From: DATKYV01 sp035528275
Lineage (GTDB): Bacteria > Acidobacteriota > Terriglobia > UBA7540
DNA length: 13,441 bases
Assembly: GCA_035528275.1 (NCBI GenBank)
Contig: DATKYV010000038.1
Coordinates: 1 to 13,441, forward strand
Direction of reading: 5' to 3'
Notes under the pieces: generated by a model
Seen by the model: only the letters and a program-made list of their open reading frames with translations
What the model was told of the DNA's origin: nothing
Database searches by the model: none
Shown here: positions 6,727 through 13,441 of the stretch, piece by piece
How positions within the stretch are numbered: the first letter of the stretch is position 1
Layout: each line of letters begins with the position of its first letter
Translations under genes and position numbers: made by a program

Positions 6727-6783
6727 TGTCAGCCCGTCGAGGGCGCGAACATCTCAGCGTGTCGCGGCCCCGTCGGGCTGACA
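6727..6783. repeat. REP-like imperfect palindrome between moeZ and the peroxiredoxin gene
   Basis: TGTCAGCCCG (6727-6736) is the perfect reverse complement of CGGGCTGACA (6774-6783). Pairing continues inward, with a few mismatches and one bulge, through GGGC/GCGA blocks to about 6748, leaving a short central loop. The 57-base element fills much of the gap between two genes on the same strand, as REP/BIME-type extragenic elements do. It could protect upstream mRNA or act as a weak terminator. No second copy was seen in the window. Confidence 0.6.
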
Positions 6784-6803
6784 TTCCGGATAGAGGCGAA
6801 GGC

Positions 6804-7973
6804 TCAGTACTTGGGCATGGACGGATCCACCTGATCTGCCCAGGCCAGAACCCCTCCCTTGAGGTTGTGGATCTTGCGGAAGCCGGCCTTCATCAGCAGT
6901 TCGACGGCCCTGGCGCTCCGCACGCCGACCCGGCAGTAGACCACAATCTCGTCCGCCGAATTAAGCTCGTTCATCCGGCTCGGCAGGTCGCCGAGCGGAA
7001 TCAGCGTGGAATCGGGAATCCGGCAGATGTCGACCTCGTGCGGTTCGCGGACGTCAACGAGTACGAAAGGCTTCTTTTCGTCGATCATCTTCTTCACGTC
7101 CGCCGCCGTCACCTCGGGGACCGTCGTGAGGGGGACGTGCTCCTCACCGCGAATGCCGCAGAACTCTTCGTAGTCGATCAGCTCGGTGATTGTGGGGTTC
7201 TTGCCGCACAGCGCGCACTGCGGATTCTTCCGCAGCTTGAGTTCACGGAATTTCAGGTTCAGCGCGTCGAAGAGCAAGAGCCGGCCGATGAGCGTCTGCC
7301 CCTTCCCGAGCACCAGCTTGATGGTCTGAAGCGCCTGAATTGAGCCGATGATGCCCGGCAGAACGCCGATGACCCCACCTTCCGCGCAGCTCGGCACCAG
7401 GCCGGGCGGAGGCGGCTCGGGATAAAGGCAGCGGTAGCACGGGCCTTCCTTGGCATAGAACACCGAGGCTTGCCCCTCGAAGCGGAAGACGCTGCCGTAA
7501 ACGTTTGGCTTGCCCAAGAGCACACAGGCGTCGTTGACGAGATAGCGGGTGGGGAAATTATCCGTCCCGTCGGCGACGATGTCGTAGTCTTTGATAATGT
7601 CGAGGGCGTTGGCCGATGTCAGGCGCGTCTCGTAGGTCTCCACTTCGACGTGCGGATTGATTTCGTGAATCGTCTCCCGCGCCGACTCGAGTTTCGACCG
7701 CCCGACGTCGTTGGTGCCGTGGATAACCTGCCGTTGCAGGTTGGTGAAATCGACGACGTCGAAATCCACGATGCCGAGCTTGCCGATGCCGGCGGCCGCC
7801 AGATACAGCGCCAGTGGCGAGCCCAAGCCTCCCGTCCCCACGCAGAGCACCTTGGCCCTTTTCAGCTTGAGCTGCCCTTCCATGCCCACTTCCGGCATGA
7901 TGAGGTGGCGGCTGTAGCGGAGGATTTCATCCTTACTCAGTTGAGCGGTTGGCGTTGCTGTCATAATTCCCAT
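6804..7973 (-). CDS. moeZ: MoeZ/MoeB-like sulfurtransferase: ThiF-type adenylyltransferase fused to rhodanese
   Basis: A 389-residue fusion. Residues 12-265 are an E1-like adenylyltransferase: nucleotide loop GTGGLG (46-51), FDVVDFTNLQRQ (71-82), ADGTDNFPTRYLVND (134-148), a zinc site from C179/C182 (PCYRC) and C253/C256 (QCALC), and C196 in PSCAEGG. Residues about 285-389 are a rhodanese domain with the active loop C347-R-V-G-V-R (VYCRVGVRSA). The enzyme should adenylate the C-terminal glycine of the sulfur carrier encoded just upstream and replace AMP with sulfur from the rhodanese persulfide. The start is uncertain: I chose ATG 7973 (AGGA 8 bases upstream), but 7982, 7964 and 8009 are in frame. 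Mycobacterial MoeZ, which serves CysO, has the same domain order. Confidence 0.92.
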   Translation of the reverse strand: MGIMTATPTAQLSKDEILRYSRHLIMPEVGMEGQLKLKRAKVLCVGTGGLGSPLALYLAAAGIGKLGIVDFDVVDFTNLQRQVIHGTNDVGRSKLESARETIHEINPHVEVETYETRLTSANALDIIKDYDIVADGTDNFPTRYLVNDACVLLGKPNVYGSVFRFEGQASVFYAKEGPCYRCLYPEPPPPGLVPSCAEGGVIGVLPGIIGSIQALQTIKLVLGKGQTLIGRLLLFDALNLKFRELKLRKNPQCALCGKNPTITELIDYEEFCGIRGEEHVPLTTVPEVTAADVKKMIDEKKPFVLVDVREPHEVDICRIPDSTLIPLGDLPSRMNELNSADEIVVYCRVGVRSARAVELLMKAGFRKIHNLKGGVLAWADQVDPSMPKY

Positions 7974-8095
7974 CGGTTTCATCCTGAAAATGGAATTTCC
8001 GGAAGCCATATTCCCCGCCGCGAATCGTCGCGGCCTGGTTTTCAGCCATCTTCTTCCGGATTGATTCAGAATCTCGGGTGAGAAGCGCGCCCGGG

Positions 8096-8113
8096 ACCCC
8101 GGCGTGCCGGGGT
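8096..8113. repeat. perfect palindromic hairpin in the cysO-moeZ gap
   Basis: ACCCCGG (8096-8102), loop CGTG, CCGGGGT (8107-8113) forms a perfect GC-rich hairpin 9 bases after the cysO stop on the minus strand. No T-run follows, so it is not a standard terminator. It may stabilise the cysO end of the message or partly attenuate moeZ, which starts over 120 bases further on. Confidence 0.45.
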
Positions 8114-8121
8114 AACCCAGG

Positions 8122-8421
8122 CTAGCTACAGATACAGCGCAGGGCCAAACCGCCGGCAATGGAAGGCACGATGCTGAGGATATCGTTGTCGCGGAGGGGG
8201 GTTTGCTCTTTTTGCAGGTAGCGAATGTCCTCGTCGTTCAGATAGACATTCACGAAACTGCGTAATTTCCCGTCGTCGGTGAACAGATGCCGCCGCAGGT
8301 CGCCATGTTGCGTGGTCAGCTCGGCCAGCGCTTCGGCCACCGTCTTCGCCTCGAGATCGATCGAATCCTTCTTTCCGGCATATTGCCGGAGAGGCGTCGG
8401 AATGATCACCTTCACGGACAT
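8122..8421 (-). CDS. cysO: CysO-like sulfur carrier protein (ThiS/MoaD fold) with a tail beyond Gly-Gly
   Basis: A 99-residue ubiquitin-like sulfur carrier. MSVKVIIPTPLRQYAGKK, VAEALAELTTQHGDLRRHLF, FVNVYLNDEDIRYL and the closing LRDNDILSIVPSIAGG follow the MoaD/CysO pattern throughout. The conserved di-glycine that becomes the thiocarboxylate is G90-G91, but the frame continues eight residues, LALRCICS, before TAG. Carriers normally end at Gly-Gly. A short blocked tail is known in some systems, for example QbsE of Pseudomonas, where a JAMM protease removes it. A JAMM gene lies 83 bases upstream here and a ThiF-rhodanese gene lies downstream. The ATG at 8421 has AGGAG 5 bases upstream. A MoaD role in molybdopterin is less likely given cysM and mec beside it. 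Confidence 0.88.
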   Translation of the reverse strand: MSVKVIIPTPLRQYAGKKDSIDLEAKTVAEALAELTTQHGDLRRHLFTDDGKLRSFVNVYLNDEDIRYLQKEQTPLRDNDILSIVPSIAGGLALRCICS

Positions 8422-8504
8422 TCAATCTCCTAGAACCCAACCTGCTCGGCGAGTCTTGCCCCGTTCGTTGTCCGCCCCCGCAGCTATCTGATGCAGGATA
8501 GGCA

Positions 8505-8981
8505 CTAAGGTTTCGGCACATCCAACTGCTCAGGCCTGAACTCGGATCGGTCGTCGGTCAGTACCCAGCAGGTCAAATCCCTCGGCTCGCCCCCTATCAC
8601 CGAGAGGATAACATAAGAATACCACGGCCAAGCGTGTTCGCGGTCATAATTTGAAGGGCGGGCCGGGTGGTCGGGGTGGGAGTGGTAATACCCCAGGATG
8701 TCCAGGCCCCGCGCTCGCGCGTCCTTTTCGACGCGGATTTGGTCTTTGGGGTCAACGAGGAATCGGTTCCGCTCGGATTCCCTGCCCGGCTCCTCGAGGG
8801 GAAGGAGCTCCTGGGCCCTATCCGCCTCCGTCCGCAAGTTCTTCAGCGCCACGACTTCCCGAACGTCCTTGTCCGCGCCGTTCGCCTGGCCCAGGAGAAC
8901 CCCACAGCACTCGTTCGGATAGTCCCGGGCGGCGTGGTCGCGAATCAAGGCCTCGTGTTTTGCGGAAATCCTCAAGCCCAT
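8505..8981 (-). CDS. mec: Mec-like JAMM metallopeptidase
   Basis: A 158-residue JAB1/MPN+ (JAMM) zinc peptidase. The catalytic set is complete: E24 in YPNECCGVLLG, then H100-S-H102-P with S110 and D113 (HSHPDHPARPSNYD), plus the RNRFLVDP block (71-78) typical of the bacterial Mec/QbsD branch. In Mycobacterium tuberculosis, Mec+ hydrolyses the CysO-cysteine isopeptide-like adduct to release cysteine. The location between cysM and cysO strongly supports that role, and removal of the extra CysO tail is a second possible job. No Shine-Dalgarno is visible before ATG 8981; the upstream leader is occupied by a large inverted repeat, and an in-frame stop lies five codons upstream, which excludes a longer ATG start. 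Confidence 0.9.
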   Translation of the reverse strand: MGLRISAKHEALIRDHAARDYPNECCGVLLGQANGADKDVREVVALKNLRTEADRAQELLPLEEPGRESERNRFLVDPKDQIRVEKDARARGLDILGYYHSHPDHPARPSNYDREHAWPWYSYVILSVIGGEPRDLTCWVLTDDRSEFRPEQLDVPKP

Positions 8982-8990
8982 GGAAGAATC

Positions 8991-9097
8991 GATTCATTCC
9001 TTCATTGAATCATTGACTCATTGCATCCGATTCCAGCCGCTGTCCTCGGGATCCGCGCTTCCCTCAATGGACCAATGTTTCAATGAATCAATGGATC
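8991..9097. repeat. imperfect inverted repeat built of TCAATGAA-like words, between cysM and mec
   Basis: The 123-base gap between cysM and mec is nearly filled by two 35-base arms, 8991-9025 and 9063-9097. By hand alignment they are reverse complements at about 26 of 35 positions, around a GC-richer 37-base centre. Each arm is itself a run of 8-9 base words: TTCATTGAA, TCATTGAC and TCATTGCA in the left arm; TCAATGGA, TCAATGAA and TCAATGGA in the right. In RNA it would form a long hairpin ending 10 bases before the mec start codon. Confidence 0.65.
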
Positions 9098-9104
9098 AAT
9101 CTGT

Positions 9105-10061
<957 letters not shown>

Positions 10062-10078
10062 CAGTAAAATACACTGAC

Positions 10079-10107
10079 ATTCTAGAGTTCGGCCGAAAAA
10101 GTGTCAA
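10079..10107 (-). promoter_or_regulatory. sigma-70-like promoter for the cysM-mec-cysO-moeZ run
   Basis: On the minus strand TTGACA (10107-10102), a 17-base spacer and TAGAAT (10084-10079) are near-consensus. The cysM ATG begins 17 bases after the -10, so the mRNA would have only about a 10-base leader, consistent with the missing Shine-Dalgarno. The -35 sits a few bases from the ribosome site of the divergent gene (GAGGAG 10114-10119), so the two promoters must overlap. Confidence 0.75.
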
Positions 10108-10127
10108 CCAAACGAGGAGCGGTCGGT

Positions 10128-10526
10128 ATGGCAACAGAGGCAATGGCGGCCCCGAACTTGCGCAAGCAATTCAAGGAGGCCGGGTTTGATGTCGTCGAAG
10201 TCGGCAGGCAGCCGGAATCCTTCGAGGTGAAGAAGTACAATTGCGCTCTAGCCCTTGCCCGGACCGCAGGGGGTGGATGGGCACCGCTGGGCCCGCCGCT
10301 TTTCAGCATTCGCGGGCAGCGGTGCGAGCTCGAAGACCGAGGTTACCAGAAATTCTGGTACTCCAACGGCAGGCGGTTTCCCGTCCGCGTCACCGACCTC
10401 AGAACGCTTCAGCGGTTTGACCAGGAAGTCCGCGCCATCCTCGGCCTGAAATCCCTCTATCACGAATCGCTGGGCACAACCTGCGCACGCTCAGCCTACG
10501 ACCGCCTGAACGGCAGGCCTCAATAA
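10128..10526 (+). CDS. Unknown 132-residue protein, divergent from cysM
   Basis: A soluble-looking protein of 132 residues that I cannot place in a family. It has no signal peptide or membrane helix. Visible landmarks are FKEAGFDVVEVGRQPESFEV (15-34), GGGWAPLGPPLFSIRGQRCE (48-67), a Trp/Tyr patch YQKFWYSNGRRFPVR (73-87), and single cysteines at 39, 66 and 119. I chose ATG 10128 because GAGGAG lies 8 bases upstream; a GTG in frame at 10101 overlaps the cysM promoter. A possible promoter, TTGTGT (10046-10051) and TACACT (10070-10075) with an 18-base spacer, lies inside the cysM start region. The isomerase gene begins 41 bases downstream on the same strand, so the two are probably cotranscribed. 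Confidence 0.7.
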   Translation: MATEAMAAPNLRKQFKEAGFDVVEVGRQPESFEVKKYNCALALARTAGGGWAPLGPPLFSIRGQRCELEDRGYQKFWYSNGRRFPVRVTDLRTLQRFDQEVRAILGLKSLYHESLGTTCARSAYDRLNGRPQ

Positions 10527-10567
10527 TCGGGGCTCGATTCGATCCCCTCACGAGAGGAGCTGGAACG

Positions 10568-11467
10568 ATGAAAAGGCGGGAATTCATGAAGACTGGCACG
10601 ATGGCCGGTGGCGCGGCTGCTCTCTCCTTGGGTGACACCCGCCCGGCCACAGCAGCCGGCAAATATCACTTGCGCTACGCGCCACGGCTCGATTTCCTCA
10701 GCCGGGAGCTCACTATTCCCCAGAGGCTCGAATTGTTCGCCGAGCACGGGTTTGATGCCACCGAATACAACGGCCTGACCAACCACCCGATCCAGGAAGT
10801 GGAGGAGATTCGTAAGAAGATGGACAGCCTGGGCATGGGTCTGGGGATTTTCGTGGCCAATCCCGCGGGCTGGAACAAAGCCGGGCTGGTCGATCCCAAA
10901 CAGCGCGGCGCTTTCGTCGAGCAGCTCAATAAAGCCGTCGAGTATCATAAGGTCATCGGAAATCACTTCGCGACGGTGATCACCGGGCCGGAGATTCCCG
11001 GCGCGCCGCGTGGCGACCAGCGGCGGAATGTCATCGAAGGGCTGGAGCAGGCGGCTGACATTCTGGAGAAAACCGAACTCACCATCGTTGTGGAACCTCT
11101 GAATCACCTTGTCGACCACGCCGGATACTTCCTGGTGCACAGCGACGAGGCGGCCGAAATCATGGCGGCGGTGGGAAGTCCACACGTCAAGATCCTCTTC
11201 GACATGTATCATCAGCAGGTTTCGGAAGGAAACCTCATCAACAACATTCGGCGATACTACGAGTTCATCGGCTATTTCCAGGTGGGCGACGTTCCCGGGC
11301 GTAAAGAACCCGGCACCGGCGAAGTCAACTGGCGCAATGTCTTCAAGGCCATCCACGAGCTGGGCTACCAGGGCATCATCGGCATGGAGCACGGCCTCTC
11401 ACAGCCGGGCATGGCTGGATTGCTGAAGTGCTTCGAGGAATACAAGAAGGCCGATAGCTGGACGTAG
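10568..11467 (+). CDS. Tat-exported hydroxypyruvate isomerase-like TIM-barrel protein
   Basis: A 299-residue protein of the AP-endonuclease-2-like TIM-barrel family (sugar isomerase/epimerase, Hyi type). It opens with a twin-arginine signal, K-R-R-E-F-M-K then GTMAGGAAALSL, with cleavage likely near ATAA (27-30). The metal and catalytic set is visible: E176 in VVEPLN, D212 in ILFDMYHQQ, Q238 in YFQVGDVPGR, and E274 in GMEH; GEVNWRNVF (251-259) is also a Hyi feature. It should isomerise a small keto-aldehyde or sugar, but export makes housekeeping hydroxypyruvate metabolism unlikely. Cofactor-containing or prefolded Tat export of such barrels is common in Acidobacteriota and Planctomycetota. 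ATG 10568 has AGGAG 8 bases upstream. Confidence 0.88.
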   Translation: MKRREFMKTGTMAGGAAALSLGDTRPATAAGKYHLRYAPRLDFLSRELTIPQRLELFAEHGFDATEYNGLTNHPIQEVEEIRKKMDSLGMGLGIFVANPAGWNKAGLVDPKQRGAFVEQLNKAVEYHKVIGNHFATVITGPEIPGAPRGDQRRNVIEGLEQAADILEKTELTIVVEPLNHLVDHAGYFLVHSDEAAEIMAAVGSPHVKILFDMYHQQVSEGNLINNIRRYYEFIGYFQVGDVPGRKEPGTGEVNWRNVFKAIHELGYQGIIGMEHGLSQPGMAGLLKCFEEYKKADSWT

Positions 11468-11473
11468 CGCGCG

Positions 11474-11534
11474 AAGCCCGGCGAGAGGTACTGGTAGCCG
11501 CAGCGCGATTTAGGTGCCGTGGGCTTTTGTTTGT
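11474..11534 (+). terminator. probable intrinsic terminator after the isomerase gene
   Basis: AAGCCCGGC (11474-11482) pairs with GCC (11516-11518), a two-base bulge, then GGGCTT (11521-11526), followed directly by TTGTTTGTT. The loop is long (about 33 bases), which lowers confidence, but the location just after the isomerase stop and before a convergent gene fits. Confidence 0.5.
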
Positions 11535-11571
11535 TCCAGAGAAGAACCCTCGGAAGAAATGCTTGCCCTGA

Positions 11572-12435
11572 CTACTCCGCTTCCTGAGAACCAGACGAAG
11601 TTTCCGGAGTGTTCTCAGGCTCGGAAGGCTGGTCCGACTGAGGCGCGAGTGTGGGGGCGGCGGGTGGCGCCGGGGGTTGCGCGCCATTGGGCACAGGAGG
11701 GGGTTCGGACGGACGGCCAATGCCCTGCGGCTGACGAGCTGGATCGACGGGACCGCGTTCCCTCCCGGCCCACCTTCGGTTGGGAGGCGCGCCTCGCTGA
11801 TTCCCTGCTGCCGGGCGGTGCGGTCCGGGCCTGCGATCCTCGGCGCGCACAGGGGCCGGCGCCGGCTTGGCTACCGGCCGGAAGACAATCTCAACTTCCA
11901 CCCGCTCCAGGTCCTGCTCACTCAACTCGATGATCTGGTCGAATCCTTCCTGGCCGATCATCGCCTTGGCCTGCTCGAACAATTGATACTGTCGTTCAAT
12001 AGCCGGAGCGCCGACTGTCCGCTCGCGCTTCGCGTCCCGTTCAAGACATGTTGCCAGCGGCACGTCAACCACCAGGGCCACGCAGGGGACACGATGCCGG
12101 CGTGCCAGGTCGAGCAGACTCTTGCGCGCCGGCTGCGTGAGCGCCGTCGAGTCCACCACGCAAAGACGATTGATGCTCAGACGCTGCTCGATGATGAAGT
12201 TCAGAAGCGCGAACGCCTGCGTCTGGAATCGCTGGTCCCGCTCGTCGTCGCAGACCAGCGCCCTCGCCTGGTCCGAGGAGACAATCTGCGTGGGCCGGAA
12301 ATGTCGCGCGGCAAAGGTCGATTTCCCGCAGGCAGCCGGGCCACAGATCACCACGACAGACGGCCGGATCAACCGGATTCTCTTCGCTTCTTTCGCCTCT
12401 GGATTCATATTCTCTTCGTTGCCCATTGTTCCCAT
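11572..12435 (-). CDS. Stand-alone P-loop kinase resembling the Pnkp polynucleotide kinase domain, with proline-rich tail
   Basis: A 287-residue protein in two parts. Residues 24-186 are a P-loop kinase: Walker A GPAACGKST (32-40), then FAARHFRPTQIVSSDQAR, CDDERDQRFQTQAFALLNFI (62-81), VVDSTALTQPARKSLLDLA (93-111) and an arginine-rich lid LERDAKRERT (131-140). This series closely follows the N-terminal kinase domain of bacterial Pnkp, the RNA-repair 5'-kinase. The phosphatase and ligase modules of Pnkp are absent. Residues about 187-287 are Pro/Arg/Gln-rich, low complexity and probably disordered. No hen1 gene is adjacent, so an RNA-repair role is only a possibility; a metabolite kinase is the alternative. 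The start may be ATG 12435, 12426 or 12405; none has a strong ribosome site. The upstream reductase ends 64 bases away. Confidence 0.8.
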   Translation of the reverse strand: MGTMGNEENMNPEAKEAKRIRLIRPSVVVICGPAACGKSTFAARHFRPTQIVSSDQARALVCDDERDQRFQTQAFALLNFIIEQRLSINRLCVVDSTALTQPARKSLLDLARRHRVPCVALVVDVPLATCLERDAKRERTVGAPAIERQYQLFEQAKAMIGQEGFDQIIELSEQDLERVEVEIVFRPVAKPAPAPVRAEDRRPGPHRPAAGNQRGAPPNRRWAGRERGPVDPARQPQGIGRPSEPPPVPNGAQPPAPPAAPTLAPQSDQPSEPENTPETSSGSQEAE

Positions 12436-12499
12436 CCGCCTACCATCATGATAATCACGCCGATTCTTGTGAATTGTCGCCTGCGACGCGGCGAATGAC

Positions 12500-13441
12500 C
12501 TAAGCAGCCTCGCTGCCTCCTTGGACGGCCCGAGCGGAATCATTTGCCGAGGATTTCTCACTTTCAATCGCCGCCAGCATCTCCTCATTGGTGGAGAACT
12601 TAAACGCCGGCAGGCTCGCCGCCTTGGCTCGAGCCTCTTCCACGCGCGCCAGAAGGGCTATTTCTTTCTTCCTCACGAGCGGGATCCCTTTGCGATCCAG
12701 AGCCGCGGCGATGTCCTCCAGCGTCGCGGTCTTCCGAGGGGAAGCGCTTTCCAGATACTTGAGCACCGGATTGCACCCCAGCTCCGCATCGTAACGTGCC
12801 TTACCCACCAAACCCTCGCTGGCCTTGCGGGCCCACCCCACGGCGTAATGACCTTCCAAGGGCTTCCCGGCTTGCGGGTCGAAGACCTCATAAGCGGCGC
12901 GCTCCGGATCGGACGCATCCGGATTGGTCAAGTAGCCGCCCTTTTCGTAAGGCAGCCCCAGCGTCGGGTCAACGACGTCGCCGATGGCGAAAATCATGGT
13001 ATCGAATTCCAGATCGGTGGTCTGGTCGGTGAACTTGGACGCCGTAGTATCTCCCTTGGGCACCAGGATGTTTTCGATGACCGTCAGCTTCGAGATCCTT
13101 CCCTTCTCGTCCACCTGGATGGCGGAGGGCGAGGTCAGCAACCGGAAGGTAATCCGGCTATCGACCTGCTGGCTGGCCGGCTTTTTCAGCCACGGGAAAG
13201 TCGTGTCGGGGACTTTCGAAATGTCCTGGCCGCAGGCTTTGATGCGCTCGGCGATGCGGTCCATTTCATCCTGCATGCCTTTGCGGTCCAGGTGCATTTC
13301 GATGTGGTCAAATTCCTTCTCGTCGAATTTCACCTCGAAGGGCCCGCGCCGGGCGATGACCACCACCTCTTCCGGCTTTTGCCCCGGCATGTCCTGAAGC
13401 AGCCAGCGGGCGATATCCACCATCACGTTTCCCATGCCGAT
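12500..13441 (-). CDS. FprA-like FAD/NAD(P)-dependent oxidoreductase, C-terminal part (runs off right edge)
   Basis: The frame is open from the right edge (13441) to TAG at 12502-12500, about 313 residues, so the FAD-binding N-terminus lies outside the window. It begins inside the NADP-binding Rossmann motif (IGMGNVMVDIARWLL), then VVVIARRGPFEVKF, FRLLTSPSAIQVDEKGRI, DTMIFAIGDVVDP, LGLPYEKGGYLTN and GHYAVGWARKASEGLVGKAR. This order matches adrenodoxin reductase/FprA-type ferredoxin-NADP reductases rather than glutamate synthase small subunit. Unusually, about 80 residues (from roughly KYLESAS onward) follow the normal end of the family, helical and Ala/Lys/Glu-rich, of unknown role. It probably passes electrons between NADPH and a ferredoxin or similar partner. 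Confidence 0.82.
   Translation of the reverse strand: MGMGNVMVDIARWLLQDMPGQKPEEVVVIARRGPFEVKFDEKEFDHIEMHLDRKGMQDEMDRIAERIKACGQDISKVPDTTFPWLKKPASQQVDSRITFRLLTSPSAIQVDEKGRISKLTVIENILVPKGDTTASKFTDQTTDLEFDTMIFAIGDVVDPTLGLPYEKGGYLTNPDASDPERAAYEVFDPQAGKPLEGHYAVGWARKASEGLVGKARYDAELGCNPVLKYLESASPRKTATLEDIAAALDRKGIPLVRKKEIALLARVEEARAKAASLPAFKFSTNEEMLAAIESEKSSANDSARAVQGGSEAA

Noticed and set aside
7470..8081. Plus-strand frame of 203 codons opposite moeZ
   Set aside because: It is antisense to the clearly recognisable ThiF domain; no motif or ribosome site supports it.
8991..9097. Short repeated words considered as a CRISPR array
   Set aside because: The words are 8-9 bases with no spacer-sized unique sequence between them, and there are no cas genes. 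They form an inverted repeat instead.
11677..12498. Plus-strand frame of 273 codons opposite the kinase gene
   Set aside because: Antisense to the Walker A and other kinase motifs; its product has no recognisable features.

Overview
The window is a 13.4 kb piece of a GC-rich bacterial chromosome. Several features suggest Acidobacteriota or a related soil lineage: a solitary MacB-type permease, a Tat-exported hydroxypyruvate-isomerase-like protein, low-complexity exported proteins, and dispersed palindromic intergenic DNA. This is inference from gene content only; no marker gene here settles it. Nothing looks like phage, plasmid or an intact insertion sequence.

Layout from left to right. Bases 1-142 (minus) are the start of rplM (ribosomal protein L13), running off the left edge, with a good sigma-70-like promoter. 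Facing away are a metallo-beta-lactamase-fold hydrolase (387-1145) and a lone MacB-like ABC permease (1198-2442), then a single-domain response regulator with a TTG start (2696-3103). Bases 3104-3492 hold no convincing gene: a promoter-like pair, a tiny hairpin and an AT-richer patch. An RmlD-type short-chain reductase follows on minus (3493-4350). Two small exported proteins with helical, Gln/Arg-rich bodies and Gly/Arg-rich tails follow on plus (4571-5134, 5199-5663), ending at a strong terminator.

The core of the window is a minus-strand run from 10061 down to 5772: cysM, a JAMM peptidase (mec), a ThiS/MoaD-fold sulfur carrier (cysO), a ThiF-rhodanese fusion (moeZ-like), a peroxiredoxin and an unknown 95-residue protein. 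The first four genes match the sulfur-carrier-protein route to cysteine known from Mycobacterium tuberculosis. MoeZ adenylates and thiolates the carrier's Gly-Gly end, CysM transfers the sulfur to an activated serine, and Mec releases cysteine. The carrier here has eight extra residues after its Gly-Gly, so it should need trimming first, plausibly by the JAMM peptidase.

The most notable observation is the peroxiredoxin. Its reading frame is intact over 160 codons except for one in-frame UGA exactly where the peroxidatic cysteine should be (TPV-UGA-QAEL). A hairpin suited to a bacterial SECIS lies just downstream. It is best read as a selenocysteine peroxiredoxin, and ordinary gene calling would truncate or miss it. 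Its position beside a cysteine pathway whose sulfur donor is a protein thiocarboxylate suggests a redox-stress sulfur/selenium neighbourhood.

To the right, a divergent plus-strand pair encodes an unknown 132-residue protein (10128-10526) and a Tat-signal TIM-barrel isomerase (10568-11467). On minus lie a stand-alone kinase resembling the kinase domain of bacterial Pnkp, with a proline-rich tail (11572-12435), and the C-terminal part of an FprA-like FAD/NAD(P) oxidoreductase (12500 to the right edge). All calls come from reading the sequence by eye; no searches or folding programs were run.
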